Below, piece after piece: positions 16,273 to 24,617 of a stretch of 37,223 nt of DNA. The notes under the pieces were generated by a model that was given only the letters and a program-made list of their open reading frames with translations, made no database searches and was not told the origin of the DNA. This DNA comes from SAR116 cluster bacterium AG-325-F22 (lineage in GTDB: Bacteria > Pseudomonadota > Alphaproteobacteria > Puniceispirillales > Marisalimonadaceae), in NCBI GenBank assembly GCA_003282885.1, contig QBYJ01000013.1, forward strand, positions 1 through 37,223. The letters are read 5' to 3'. Positions within the stretch are counted from its first letter, which is position 1. Each line of letters opens with the position of its first letter. Both the position numbers and the translations under genes were made by a program.

Positions 16273-16285
16273 CTTTTAATCCTTG

Positions 16286-16804
16286 TTAATTTTTTAATAA
16301 ATCTAATAATCCTGGTTCAAAGTGAACGCCAAGAATTATATTAAATAAAACTATTACAAATAATGGAAATCCAATTATGTAAGAAATTAATACTTTCAAT
16401 TTTCTCTCGCCCCAATATAGAGGTAAAGAAATGCTCACAGCAATGATAGTTAATGCAGCTCCTAGTAATTGAGATGAAGCAATGATGGCAGTCAAAATAA
16501 TCATTGTACCTATAGTAGATTTTTCTACAGGTTTTGATCTAGCTGAATCTATATTTTTCCCACTTTTTTTTAAGAAAATATGTTCAAAAGGAATAATCAG
16601 TATCATTCCTAAAATAATTAGAAGTAGAATTTGAGGAAACATTTCAGGGGGTATATTGTTAGAAAATAAATCTGGAACTTTTTCAAATTTAGTTGTCTCA
16701 AACCACAGGAAAGCAATTATAGCAATCATTACTATTGCAATGATTGTGTCTTTTTTATTAAATAATGCACCCAGATTACTGGGTGCAGTTTTATCATTTT
16801 TCAT
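16286..16804 (-). CDS. tctB: Tripartite tricarboxylate transporter, small membrane subunit TctB
   Basis: At 172 residues with four hydrophobic segments (about residues 21-38, 55-73, 94-125 and 140-165) it has the size and layout of TctB. The sequence of this subunit is poorly conserved in general, so the call rests on 'LFSNNIPPEMFPQILLLIILGM', which is the usual 'G..P.FPR' region of the family, and on its place between tctC and tctA. It is thought to help couple the binding protein to TctA. A short stem-loop lies just upstream, between tctC and this gene. Confidence 0.85.
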   Translation of the reverse strand: MKNDKTAPSNLGALFNKKDTIIAIVMIAIIAFLWFETTKFEKVPDLFSNNIPPEMFPQILLLIILGMILIIPFEHIFLKKSGKNIDSARSKPVEKSTIGTMIILTAIIASSQLLGAALTIIAVSISLPLYWGERKLKVLISYIIGFPLFVIVLFNIILGVHFEPGLLDLLKN

Positions 16805-16812
16805 TTCTATAA

Positions 16813-16830
16813 AACCTACAACTTTAGGTT
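16813..16830 (-). other. Short intergenic stem-loop between tctC and tctB
   Basis: On the minus strand 'AACCTA' and 'TAGGTT' flank a six-base loop, followed by a short T-rich stretch, in the 28 bp between the tctC stop and tctB start. It may protect the tctC 3' end or weaken read-through. The six-base-pair stem is short, so this is tentative. Confidence 0.35.
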
Positions 16831-16832
16831 AA

Positions 16833-17828
16833 TTACTTAACTAAACCAAGCTCTTTTAGAGCTGCCTCAGCTACTTTATATTCAGCCTTAAGGTGTTTGT
16901 CCCATACCTTAGTACCAGCCACACTTGTTTCTACTGTTAGACCTGCACCAGCAAGATAACTTTTGAAAACGTCATGTTTCATTGCCTTAACCATAGCCTT
17001 TGATATTTGATCAATAATTGGCTGTGGTGTTGATGCTAAAACAGCATAACCTCTAGTTGTGGAACATTTAGCTTTTATTCCTTTTTCAAAAGTTGAGGGA
17101 ACATTAGGATAGTCTTTAAGTCTATCTTCGGCCATAACAGCTAGGGCTCTGAAACTTCCGTCAGCTACTTGGTTTGCTGCTTCACTAACGTTTGGTAAAG
17201 TAGCATCAATTTTTCCAGCCATTAAAGCTTGAACCATTTGTGCTCCAGAACCAAAAGGAACAACCTTGAATTTTATTCCAGCTTCTTTGGCAAATTGAGC
17301 TAAACCAATATGCTCTGTTCCTCCAATTTGAGCAACACCCCAATTTAGAGGGGCCTTTTTTGAAGCGGACACAAGGTCTTCTAGGGTCTTAAAATTACCT
17401 TTGCCGGACACAGCTATAAAAGTAGGGTCATCCATTGCTCTTGCTACACCAACAATGTCATTAATCTTCATCTTAGATTTACCTCTTGCCATAGTATAAA
17501 GATGAGACTGGGTTAAAGCCATTATAGTATATCCGTCTGCAGGCTTAGATAAAACATAGTTTTGTGCTTTTGCACCTGAACCACCTCTTTTTGCAACTAT
17601 TGAGATGTCAGCTTTTAAATTTCTACGAGTTCTAATCGAAACCATTCTTGCAGTAGTATCTGTTCCACCACCATATTTTGCGTGGATAACAAGTTCAATT
17701 GCTTTGCTAGGGTACTTGTCTGCACTAGCTGTAGAAACTAGGCCAAAGGCACTTATTCCTGCTATAGCGACGACACCCAATCCAGCTTTTACAATATTTC
17801 TTCGAAAAGAATTATTCTTTTGCGTCAT
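16833..17828 (-). CDS. tctC: TTT transporter periplasmic binding protein TctC (Bug family)
   Basis: The 331-residue protein opens with a signal peptide containing 'SFRRNIVKAGLG' and ending in 'ASA' at about residue 36. The twin arginine resembles a Tat signal, but a Sec route cannot be excluded. The mature part begins 'DKYPSKAIELVIHAKYGGGTDTTARM', a standard Bug-family start, and includes 'PADGYTIMALTQSHLYT' and 'VPFGSGAQMVQALMAGKIDAT'. Bug proteins trap carboxylates and related anions in the periplasm. The gap to the upstream dioxygenase gene is 108 bp and 'GGGAGAG' precedes the ATG, so it may have its own promoter. Confidence 0.94.
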   Translation of the reverse strand: MTQKNNSFRRNIVKAGLGVVAIAGISAFGLVSTASADKYPSKAIELVIHAKYGGGTDTTARMVSIRTRRNLKADISIVAKRGGSGAKAQNYVLSKPADGYTIMALTQSHLYTMARGKSKMKINDIVGVARAMDDPTFIAVSGKGNFKTLEDLVSASKKAPLNWGVAQIGGTEHIGLAQFAKEAGIKFKVVPFGSGAQMVQALMAGKIDATLPNVSEAANQVADGSFRALAVMAEDRLKDYPNVPSTFEKGIKAKCSTTRGYAVLASTPQPIIDQISKAMVKAMKHDVFKSYLAGAGLTVETSVAGTKVWDKHLKAEYKVAEAALKELGLVK

Positions 17829-17936
17829 ATTACTCTCCCAGTTTTAAAATTAAGAATTAAGTTTGCATTTGAAAAGTCCATAAATCAACTAATCTTTTAA
17901 ATAATTTAATCGATTGATTAATTAGTTTAAATTTAT

Positions 17937-18791
17937 TTATGCAGATATTTTCATTTCACCTTTTAATTGAGTTCGATGCATTATTCTTCTTGTGTTTGGG
18001 TCAAATGCATCTCTCTTATGAAGAACATTTAAGTTTTTCCACATTAATAGATCACCTTTTTCCCATTTTTGTGTCCAGGTAAATTTTTCTTGAGTTGCGT
18101 GTTCCCATATTTGATCTAACAAATTTTCACTTTCTTCTATTTCCATACCAATTATGTAAGCATGTGGTCTTCTTCCTAAAAAGAGGAGTTTTTTCTTAGT
18201 ATTATTATCTGTAATAATTATTGGGTGTCTGGCCCCAGGTGTTTCAGGCGGATTATCAACTTCTAAATAGCCTTTTCTTAGCATACCTGCACTGTTATGA
18301 GCAGAATCATGGATCAAAACTTTACCATCAATTTTTTCCTTAAGTTTATAGGGTAATTCATCATATGCTAAAGTCATATTTGCAAAGTGAGTGTTACCCT
18401 GATTTTCTGGTACCTCTAGAGCATATAAAATTCCTGCTTTCGGAGGGATTTCTTGATATGTCATGTCTGCGTGCCAAACAGCTTCACCGTCTCCCAAATT
18501 TCCGATAGGAGTACCTTCTTTATTTTTTACATTTGAAATTACATTTATTTCGGGAAACTCTGGTAAAAAATTTATCCCATATGGATTAGGCCCAGGGGGA
18601 TCCAATTCTCCAAAATTTTTACTAAAGTTTATTAATTTGTTATCATCTAAATCCTGTTTTTTAAAGACTAAAACTAACCGTTCATCCCAACATTGATTTA
18701 AAAAATTTATCTGTTCTTGATTTAATTTTTCGCTAAGATCTATCCCTAAAATTTCACCGCCTAAGCTAGCAGCGCTTTTTAACAATTTCAT
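17937..18791 (-). CDS. TauD/TfdA-family Fe(II)/2-oxoglutarate dioxygenase
   Basis: The iron facial triad of this family is present: H107 and D109 in 'VWHADM' and H258 in 'NVLHKRDAF'. The 2-oxoglutarate-binding arginine is in 'NTRRIMHRTQLKG' (R269 or R273). The 284-residue length is normal. Family knowledge: these cytoplasmic enzymes hydroxylate a substrate with oxygen while decarboxylating 2-oxoglutarate, often releasing sulfite, a phenol or an amine from taurine, phenoxyacetates or quaternary amines. The substrate here is unknown; its position between the MLE-type enzyme (19 bp upstream) and the TTT transporter suggests the imported compound. Confidence 0.92.
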   Translation of the reverse strand: MKLLKSAASLGGEILGIDLSEKLNQEQINFLNQCWDERLVLVFKKQDLDDNKLINFSKNFGELDPPGPNPYGINFLPEFPEINVISNVKNKEGTPIGNLGDGEAVWHADMTYQEIPPKAGILYALEVPENQGNTHFANMTLAYDELPYKLKEKIDGKVLIHDSAHNSAGMLRKGYLEVDNPPETPGARHPIIITDNNTKKKLLFLGRRPHAYIIGMEIEESENLLDQIWEHATQEKFTWTQKWEKGDLLMWKNLNVLHKRDAFDPNTRRIMHRTQLKGEMKISA

Positions 18792-18810
18792 TCTTTCTTC
18801 CTTAATAAAT

Positions 18811-19905
18811 TTATTTATATATGACTTCTTTATAAATACTGTATTTTTCTAATTTATCTCTGTCAATTTGCAGTTTCCAATTATCTTCAGTCTCTAAAAA
18901 GCCATTTTGAAATTTAATAGGGTTGGATAAAATTCTAGCTTCAGGTTTTATTTTTAAAAATCCATTATATTCACCGGCATTTTCAATCAAGCCACTTGCA
19001 ATTTTAGCTTCCATCCAACAATTTATTTCAGAGCCTAATCCGTCACCAATTACAATTTCCAAGCCTAAACTATGAGCGTAATTAATTGATTCTGTTAATT
19101 TTGAAATAGAGACAAACCTTTTTAGTTTTAGTTTGCATAAGCTCACACCCTCAATGCGTGATGCTTTTTCAATATCTTGCATGCTGCAAATAGGTTCATC
19201 TAACATAATTGGTACGCTTGATATTTTTGCAACTGCTGCATTAGCTTCCCAATCGTCGGCATCACAAGGTTGTTCAAATAATTCTATAAAGTTAGGTTCC
19301 AAACCTGTTACAAATTTGCAGCCTTCAACTCTTGTATATGCTCGATTAGCATCTATTCTAAGATTAGCTCTTCCATTTAAGTTTTTTTGAATAGCATCAA
19401 TCTTTTTGAGATCTAAACTCACATTTCTACCGACTTTTATTTTGATTGTTGTAAAACCCTGTTCAGTGACTTTGTCTAATTCATCCCTTATTTCTATTTC
19501 TTCTTCTGCATTAAATGCCGTTAACAATTTCATTTTAATAGGATCTTTACCGCTTAAAATACTAGGATTTGTGAGCATTTCAATTGCAATATGTAAGGCA
19601 GTAGATGCAACGATACTTACATGAGAGTGAGATAGAATAATTTCTTTGGCTTCATTAAATGTTTTATTCAAAATTAATTTTGATAATATTCTTGAGAATG
19701 TCCATCCACCATCTCTTGTTTCATTACTTGAGCCAGGAGAAATATGTTGTTCTCCCCATCCCTCATTACCTTCATTATCAATAATGTGAATTAAAAGAGG
19801 TTCAAAAGAATGGAACGTTTTATATGATAATTTGTAAGGTTTAATTAAGGGTAAATCTAACCGGTAAATTGAAATTTTAGTTATTATGCTATCTTTATTA
19901 CTCAT
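18811..19905 (-). CDS. Enolase superfamily, muconate-lactonizing-enzyme/dipeptide-epimerase subgroup
   Basis: The 364-residue protein has a capping domain (about 1-125) and the TIM barrel of the superfamily. Key residues are the 'KxK' pair K155 and K157, the three magnesium ligands D185 ('RIDANRAY'), E211 ('ELFEQP') and D236 ('IMLDEP'), and the opposite-face lysine K258 or K260 in 'CKLKLK'. Lysines on both faces mark the muconate-lactonizing/dipeptide-epimerase subgroup, whose members do cycloisomerisation, 1,1-proton-transfer epimerisation or dehydration. The reaction is not predictable from sequence. It is the first gene of the minus-strand unit with the dioxygenase, TTT transporter and MmgE/PrpD protein. 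Confidence 0.88.
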   Translation of the reverse strand: MSNKDSIITKISIYRLDLPLIKPYKLSYKTFHSFEPLLIHIIDNEGNEGWGEQHISPGSSNETRDGGWTFSRILSKLILNKTFNEAKEIILSHSHVSIVASTALHIAIEMLTNPSILSGKDPIKMKLLTAFNAEEEIEIRDELDKVTEQGFTTIKIKVGRNVSLDLKKIDAIQKNLNGRANLRIDANRAYTRVEGCKFVTGLEPNFIELFEQPCDADDWEANAAVAKISSVPIMLDEPICSMQDIEKASRIEGVSLCKLKLKRFVSISKLTESINYAHSLGLEIVIGDGLGSEINCWMEAKIASGLIENAGEYNGFLKIKPEARILSNPIKFQNGFLETEDNWKLQIDRDKLEKYSIYKEVIYK

Positions 19906-19949
19906 AAAAAATCCTTAAAGTTTATCAATAAATATATTAACAACTCTAA

Positions 19950-19976
19950 AAAAGTATATACTGTAAATATACTTTT
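19950..19976. promoter_or_regulatory. Inverted repeat, candidate operator of the MLE-TTT operon and gamma carbonic anhydrase gene
   Basis: Perfect 10-bp arms 'AAAAGTATAT' and 'ATATACTTTT' flank a seven-base spacer 'ACTGTAA'. The site sits in the middle of the short divergent gap, 44 bp upstream of the MLE-type gene start and 28 bp before the preferred start of the carbonic anhydrase gene. That placement and symmetry suit a dimeric repressor. No regulator gene is adjacent. Confidence 0.45.
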
Positions 19977-20004
19977 AATGATGATTTCTGATAAAGGAGA
20001 AGAA

Positions 20005-20535
20005 ATGCCAATTTACAGCTTAGGTGAAAAAAAACCTCAACTTCCAGAACAAGACTTATATTGGGTGGCACCTGATGCACATATTATTGGAAATGTTATT
20101 TTAGGCAGAGACGTTGGTATTTGGTTTGGATCAGTTTTAAGAGGAGATAATGATGTTATTAAAATTGGTAATGAGACTAATATCCAAGAAAATACCATAA
20201 TTCATGTTGATCCAAGTTGTCCTGTAACTATAGGTGATAATTGTACGATTGGTCATAATGCAATTATTCATGGATGTACTATTGGGAATAACTCTTTAAT
20301 TGGTATGGGAGCAACAATTCTCAATAATGCAAAAATTGGTAATAACTGTCTTGTAGGTGCAGGAGCTCTGGTAACCGAAAACAAAGAATTTCCGGATGGA
20401 TCACTAATAGTTGGTTCACCAGCTAAAGCAGTAAGAGAATTGAGCCAAGATATGATTGATAACATGACGCGCTCTTCTAAACACTACGTTATAAATTTCA
20501 AAAGATTTGTTGATGAAATGAAAGAAATCAAATAA
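20005..20535 (+). CDS. Gamma-class carbonic anhydrase family protein (YrdA/PaaY-like)
   Basis: A left-handed beta-helix protein of hexapeptide repeats. The three zinc histidines of gamma carbonic anhydrases can be placed at H67 ('NTIIHVD'), H84 and H89 ('GHNAIIHG'), with R46, D48 and Q61 also conserved. Family knowledge: some members hydrate CO2, while others (PaaY, CaiE) are linked to CoA-ester metabolism, as a thioesterase in the case of PaaY. Start choice: ATG 20005 follows 'AAGGAG' at five bases and gives 176 residues starting 'MPIYSLG'; the longer frame from 19978 would overlap that site. Its stop overlaps the convergent CoA-transferase gene by 8 bp. Confidence 0.9.
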   Translation: MPIYSLGEKKPQLPEQDLYWVAPDAHIIGNVILGRDVGIWFGSVLRGDNDVIKIGNETNIQENTIIHVDPSCPVTIGDNCTIGHNAIIHGCTIGNNSLIGMGATILNNAKIGNNCLVGAGALVTENKEFPDGSLIVGSPAKAVRELSQDMIDNMTRSSKHYVINFKRFVDEMKEIK

Positions 20536-21739
20536 TTTTATCTTCAATTAAATTTTGGATGTCTTTTTCAGAATATCCTAATTTATTAAGAATTTCTGAA
20601 TTATGCTCTCCAAGTTTAGGCGCTCTTTTAATATTTGCAGGAGTTTTTGAAAATTTCCATGGTGTTCCATGCACTTTCATATTTTTATTGAGTTCTGGAT
20701 ACCATACTTCAGTTACATAATTATTTTCTTTTAAATTAGGATCATTAGACGCTTCTAGCATTGTATTGACGTGAGTAGATATCATGTCAGCATTTCTTAA
20801 AATTGAAATCCAATGATCTCTTTTGTTAGTTGAAAATAATTCAGCAAGCTTGCTTAAGATCTGGGTTTTCTTTTCATCAGACTCAAATGCAAGACCAAGA
20901 TCAATAAGATTTTCTTTTTGAAGCACATCAAAAAAATTGAGCTCCTTCATTGCTTCTTGCCAATCATCTGGATCAAGTTGAAGTGCAAAAGGTTTACCAT
21001 CAACGTCATTAAAACAAGCAGCAATTCCTGGGCGTTCTCTTGTACCATTGATTCTTGCACCGGTTATTGGTGGTCTGTTACTCCACATAGCTGTTGTCAT
21101 TGTCCAGCCAAGAAGTCTAAAAGCACTTCCAACCAGAGACGTTTCTAACTTTTGTCCTTTACCAGTTTTCTGTGCATTTATATAAGCTGCTAAAATGCCC
21201 CCAAATGTTAAAATTGCACAACTTTCGTCAGCAACTGAAGCTACACCTGTTCTCAAATTATTACCTGGTATCGAATAAGCTTCGGCTATACCGCTCAAAG
21301 CTTGACCAACAGCATCAGTTCCAGGTAAATGTCCATCAGGAGCATCAGGTCCATAAGCAGAAACAGAAGCATATACAATTTTAGGATTTATTTTACTAAG
21401 TGTATCATAATCAAAGTTTAATTTTTCAGCAACACCAGGTCTAAAATTTTGTCCGAATATATCGGCATCTTTTACTAAATCATGTAGTATTTTTTGACCT
21501 TTATCAGACTTAAGATTAAGCGTTAAGCTTTTAACTCCTCTATTATTCGTTTCAAAAAATGATCCAGTTGATCCCATTAAATAGCCAGAGCCTCTATTAT
21601 TATCACCTTTGCCTGGCGTTTCTATCTTAATTACTTCAGCTCCAAGATCTGCCATAAGCATGTAGGGTACTGTTCCAGCTTGAGCTGTTGAGCAGGCAAC
21701 TATTTTAAGGCCTGAAAGAGCGCCATTTATCTCACTCAT
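20528..21739 (-). CDS. Class III (CaiB/BaiF) CoA-transferase, paired with a crotonase
   Basis: The 403-residue protein has the family's interlocked-ring fold segments 'MADLGAEVIKIETPGKGD' (29-46), 'ETNNRGVKSLTLNLKS' and 'GQNFRPGVAEKL'. The catalytic aspartate that forms the acyl anhydride is D171 in 'ASVADESCA', at the place of D169 in formyl-CoA transferase. Family knowledge: these enzymes move CoA between organic acids such as carnitine/crotonobetaine, formate/oxalate or succinate/itaconate. The substrate is unknown. It is 8 bp downstream of the crotonase gene, so the two probably form a two-gene operon for one acyl-CoA. Confidence 0.92.
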   Translation of the reverse strand: MSEINGALSGLKIVACSTAQAGTVPYMLMADLGAEVIKIETPGKGDNNRGSGYLMGSTGSFFETNNRGVKSLTLNLKSDKGQKILHDLVKDADIFGQNFRPGVAEKLNFDYDTLSKINPKIVYASVSAYGPDAPDGHLPGTDAVGQALSGIAEAYSIPGNNLRTGVASVADESCAILTFGGILAAYINAQKTGKGQKLETSLVGSAFRLLGWTMTTAMWSNRPPITGARINGTRERPGIAACFNDVDGKPFALQLDPDDWQEAMKELNFFDVLQKENLIDLGLAFESDEKKTQILSKLAELFSTNKRDHWISILRNADMISTHVNTMLEASNDPNLKENNYVTEVWYPELNKNMKVHGTPWKFSKTPANIKRAPKLGEHNSEILNKLGYSEKDIQNLIEDKII

Positions 21740-21747
21740 CTTAACCT

Positions 21748-22557
21748 CTATTTTTCTTCTAGTTTGGGCATATTGTATCTATCTTCAGGCTTGAGCCAGC
21801 CTTTATAGTTTGGTTTTCTTTTTTCAGCAAAAGCACGTCTGCTCTCCATTCTATCTTCTGTATCTCCATGAAGGTGAAGTTTCTCAGCTAGATCAGCAAT
21901 GTTTGGACTAATTCTTGGTGCCATATGCTTCATCATATAAAGTGTGTTAACTCTGGCAGCAGGAGGGAGTGTAAGAAGGTGTTCAGCCATAGAATATGCT
22001 TCACTCATTAAATCTTTAGCTTCCACAAGACGATTAATGAAACCAACCTGATGCATTCTTTCTGCTGTAATTCTGTATCCAAATGCCATTTCTGTTGCTA
22101 CTGGATGAGGTAGATTTCCATAATGACCATGATTATAACCACCAAGAAGCCACCTCTTGGCCTCTGACATTTCAAATATAGCTTCTTTTACAGCTATCCT
22201 TAAATCTGTTCGTTCAACCAGCATGAAACCACCACCCATAGCAAAACCATTTACAGCTGCTATAACTGGTTTTTTTAGCGCTCCAGTTTGAAATGGATCT
22301 ACCAAATTTTCTTCAACAAATTCTTTTGGAGAGCCAGGAATACCTCTATCTAGTGACTCTTTCATGTCTTCACCCGCACAAAAACCTCTACCTGTCCCTG
22401 TCAAGATTGCGACTTCAAGATCATTATCCTCATGAAACCTCTTAAATGCTTCCGCCATACCAGTTCTTATAACAGTACTCAAGGCATTCAATCTTTCAGG
22501 ACGATTTAACCTTATCGTTATAATCTGTCCATTTATTTCAGTTTCAACAAAACTCAT
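21748..22557 (-). CDS. Enoyl-CoA hydratase/isomerase (crotonase) family protein
   Basis: The crotonase oxyanion-hole segments are present: 'FCAGEDMKE' (59-67) and 'NGFAMGGGF' (103-111). The region that normally reads like 'E..lGl.P..G' with the second catalytic glutamate is 'SEAKRWLLGGYNHGHYGNLP' here, with an insertion, so it may not be a standard hydratase. Start choice: ATG 22557 follows 'TAGGAG' at good spacing and gives 269 residues starting 'MSFVETEI'; the 21-residue extension to 22620 has no family match. It is cotranscribed with the CaiB-type transferase and divergent from frmA. The acyl group handled is unknown. Confidence 0.88.
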   Translation of the reverse strand: MSFVETEINGQIITIRLNRPERLNALSTVIRTGMAEAFKRFHEDNDLEVAILTGTGRGFCAGEDMKESLDRGIPGSPKEFVEENLVDPFQTGALKKPVIAAVNGFAMGGGFMLVERTDLRIAVKEAIFEMSEAKRWLLGGYNHGHYGNLPHPVATEMAFGYRITAERMHQVGFINRLVEAKDLMSEAYSMAEHLLTLPPAARVNTLYMMKHMAPRISPNIADLAEKLHLHGDTEDRMESRRAFAEKRKPNYKGWLKPEDRYNMPKLEEK

Positions 22558-22680
22558 AGATTTACTCCTACATATATAGAATCTTACGAAAATAATTTTA
22601 TATACTAAAAATTCTTGCAAGTCATCGATATTAAATCATAATAAATTAATCGTTTCTAAATTGTTATTAAGGGGTAAATA

Positions 22681-23790
22681 ATGAAAACTAGAGCGGCAGT
22701 GGCTGTTGAGGCAGGTAAACCACTTGAAATTATGGACGTAGATCTAGAGGGTCCTCGTCCAGGAGAAGTTTTAGTCGAGATTAAAGCAACTGGTATATGT
22801 CATACGGATGAATTTACACTTTCTGGAGATGACCCAGAAGGGCTTTTCCCAGCAATCTTAGGACATGAAGGAGCTGGAATTGTCAGAGAGATTGGCAAAG
22901 GTGTGACTTCATTGAAAGAGGGTGACCACGTAATCCCACTTTATACACCTGAATGCAGAGAATGTGAGTATTGTCTACATCCAAAGACTAACTTGTGTCA
23001 GGCTATAAGAGTAACTCAAGGTAAGGGAGTTATGCCAGACGGAACTAGTAGATTTTCGATAAGTGGAAAACCTATTCTTCATTATATGGGAACATCTACC
23101 TTCTCTAACTATACTGTTGTACCAGAAATTGCACTTGCTAAGGTAAATGAAAAAGCTCCCTTTGATAAAATTTGTTATATTGGTTGTGGTGTTACTACTG
23201 GTATTGGCGCTGTAATGAATACTGCAAAAGCAACAGCTGGCTGCAATGCTGTCGTATTTGGATTAGGCGGTATTGGTCTCAATGTTATCCAAGGTTTAAG
23301 AATGATAGGCGCCAACATGATTGTTGGCGTCGACATGAATAATAAAAAAGAATCCTGGGGTAAAAAATTTGGAATGACCCACTTTGTAAACCCTTCGGAG
23401 ATAGAAGGTGACTTAGTAAATCACTTAGTTGAACTCACAGGAGGTGGTGCCGATTATTCTTTTGAATGTATTGGAAATGTAAATGTAATGAGGCAGGCTT
23501 TAGAATGCGCGCATAAAGGTTGGGGAGAGAGCATTATTATTGGAGTTGCAGGAGCAGGTCAGGAAATTAAAACTAGACCTTTTCAATTAGTTACGGGCAG
23601 AAGTTGGAAGGGTACTGCTTTTGGAGGTGCTAGGGGCAGAACAGACGTACCTAGGATTGTAGAGTGGTATCTTCAAGGGAAAATTGATATTGATCCAATG
23701 ATTACTCACACATTAGAATTAGAGGATATAAATAAAGGTTTTGATTTAATGCATGCAGGCGAATCAATTAGATCTGTAGTTGTTTTTTGA
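22681..23790 (+). CDS. frmA: S-(hydroxymethyl)glutathione dehydrogenase (class III alcohol dehydrogenase)
   Basis: The 369-residue protein follows class III alcohol dehydrogenases throughout. Catalytic zinc ligands are C40 ('[10 protein letters not shown]'), H62 ('GHEGAG') and C169 ('[10 protein letters not shown]'); the structural zinc cysteines are C92, C95, C98 and C106. The NAD turn 'GLGGIG' is at 194-199. It oxidises the spontaneous adduct of formaldehyde and glutathione to S-formylglutathione in the cytoplasm. A good 'AAGGGG' lies before the ATG. The next gene, frmB, starts on the last base of its stop codon, completing the pathway to formate. No formate dehydrogenase is in the window. 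Confidence 0.96.
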   Translation: MKTRAAVAVEAGKPLEIMDVDLEGPRPGEVLVEIKATGICHTDEFTLSGDDPEGLFPAILGHEGAGIVREIGKGVTSLKEGDHVIPLYTPECRECEYCLHPKTNLCQAIRVTQGKGVMPDGTSRFSISGKPILHYMGTSTFSNYTVVPEIALAKVNEKAPFDKICYIGCGVTTGIGAVMNTAKATAGCNAVVFGLGGIGLNVIQGLRMIGANMIVGVDMNNKKESWGKKFGMTHFVNPSEIEGDLVNHLVELTGGGADYSFECIGNVNVMRQALECAHKGWGESIIIGVAGAGQEIKTRPFQLVTGRSWKGTAFGGARGRTDVPRIVEWYLQGKIDIDPMITHTLELEDINKGFDLMHAGESIRSVVVF

Positions 23791-24614
23791 TGGAAAAATT
23801 GTTTGAAGCATTTTCTTTTGGTGGGAAACAATTTGTCTTCAGTCACGCATCTATTGTAAATGATTGTAAAATGACTTTAGCAATCTTTACTCCCCCAAAA
23901 GTTAAAAATCCCCCAGTTTTATGGTACTTATCTGGATTAACTTGCAGTCATTTAAACGTTATGGAAAAAGGTGAATATAGAAAGAAGGCTGCAGAATTAG
24001 GCATGGTAATTATTTGTCCTGACACTAGTCCAAGAGGTGATCAAGTGCCAGATGAAAAAGATAATTGGCAGTTTGGATCTGGGGCAGGATTTTACCTAGA
24101 TGCAACACAAGAGCCATATGATAAAAATTATAATATGTATAGTTACTTAAATGATGAACTTCCGAAACTTGTAGAAAATAATTTTGACTTTGATATGTCC
24201 AGACAAAGTATCTTTGGTCATTCGATGGGCGGGCATGGAGCTATGATAATGGCTTTAAGAAATCCTGAGAAATATAATAGTTGTTCAGCATTTGCCCCTA
24301 TCGTAGAACCTTCAACAGCTAGTTGGTCAAGTGAAGCATTTAAAAAATACATTGGATTAGATAAAGATGACTGGCAAATGTATGATAGTGTTGCCTTAAT
24401 TAAAAATGGTTATCGTTTTCCTGAAATACTTGTTGATCAAGGGGAAGCAGATAGTTTTTTAGAAGAAGGATTAAGACCTTGGCTTTTAGAGGATGCGTGC
24501 AGAAAAGCTGGTATCAAATTAAATCTTAGAATGCAGCCTAATTATGATCATTCATACTTTTTCATTTCAACTTTTATGGCTGATCATTTGAATTGGCATA
24601 GAGAAAGAATTTAA
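23790..24614 (+). CDS. frmB: S-formylglutathione hydrolase
   Basis: An esterase-D-type alpha/beta hydrolase of 274 residues. The catalytic triad is S145 in 'GHSMGGHG', D221 in 'VDQGEADSF' and H254 in 'YDHSYFF'; 'LSGLTCS' (47-53) supplies the oxyanion-hole loop. It releases formate and free glutathione from S-formylglutathione. Start choice: ATG 23790 overlaps the frmA stop as TGATG, a standard coupling junction; a TTG one codon earlier gives no advantage. Its end lies 3 bp from the end of the convergent thioesterase gene. Confidence 0.95.
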   Translation: MEKLFEAFSFGGKQFVFSHASIVNDCKMTLAIFTPPKVKNPPVLWYLSGLTCSHLNVMEKGEYRKKAAELGMVIICPDTSPRGDQVPDEKDNWQFGSGAGFYLDATQEPYDKNYNMYSYLNDELPKLVENNFDFDMSRQSIFGHSMGGHGAMIMALRNPEKYNSCSAFAPIVEPSTASWSSEAFKKYIGLDKDDWQMYDSVALIKNGYRFPEILVDQGEADSFLEEGLRPWLLEDACRKAGIKLNLRMQPNYDHSYFFISTFMADHLNWHRERI

Positions 24615-24617
24615 ATT

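Noticed and set aside
15701-16279. 192-codon plus-strand reading frame opposite tctA
   Set aside because: It is fully antisense to a strongly conserved permease, has a low-complexity Pro/Ala/Ile composition and no family pattern; it is a shadow of the coding strand.
17937-18791. Taurine dioxygenase (tauD) proper
   Set aside because: Only the family's iron and 2-oxoglutarate residues can be recognised; no tauABC genes or other sulfonate genes are nearby.
22558-22620. 21-residue N-terminal extension of the crotonase at 21748
   Set aside because: An AGGAG precedes ATG 22557 at good spacing, and the extension has no resemblance to crotonase N-termini.
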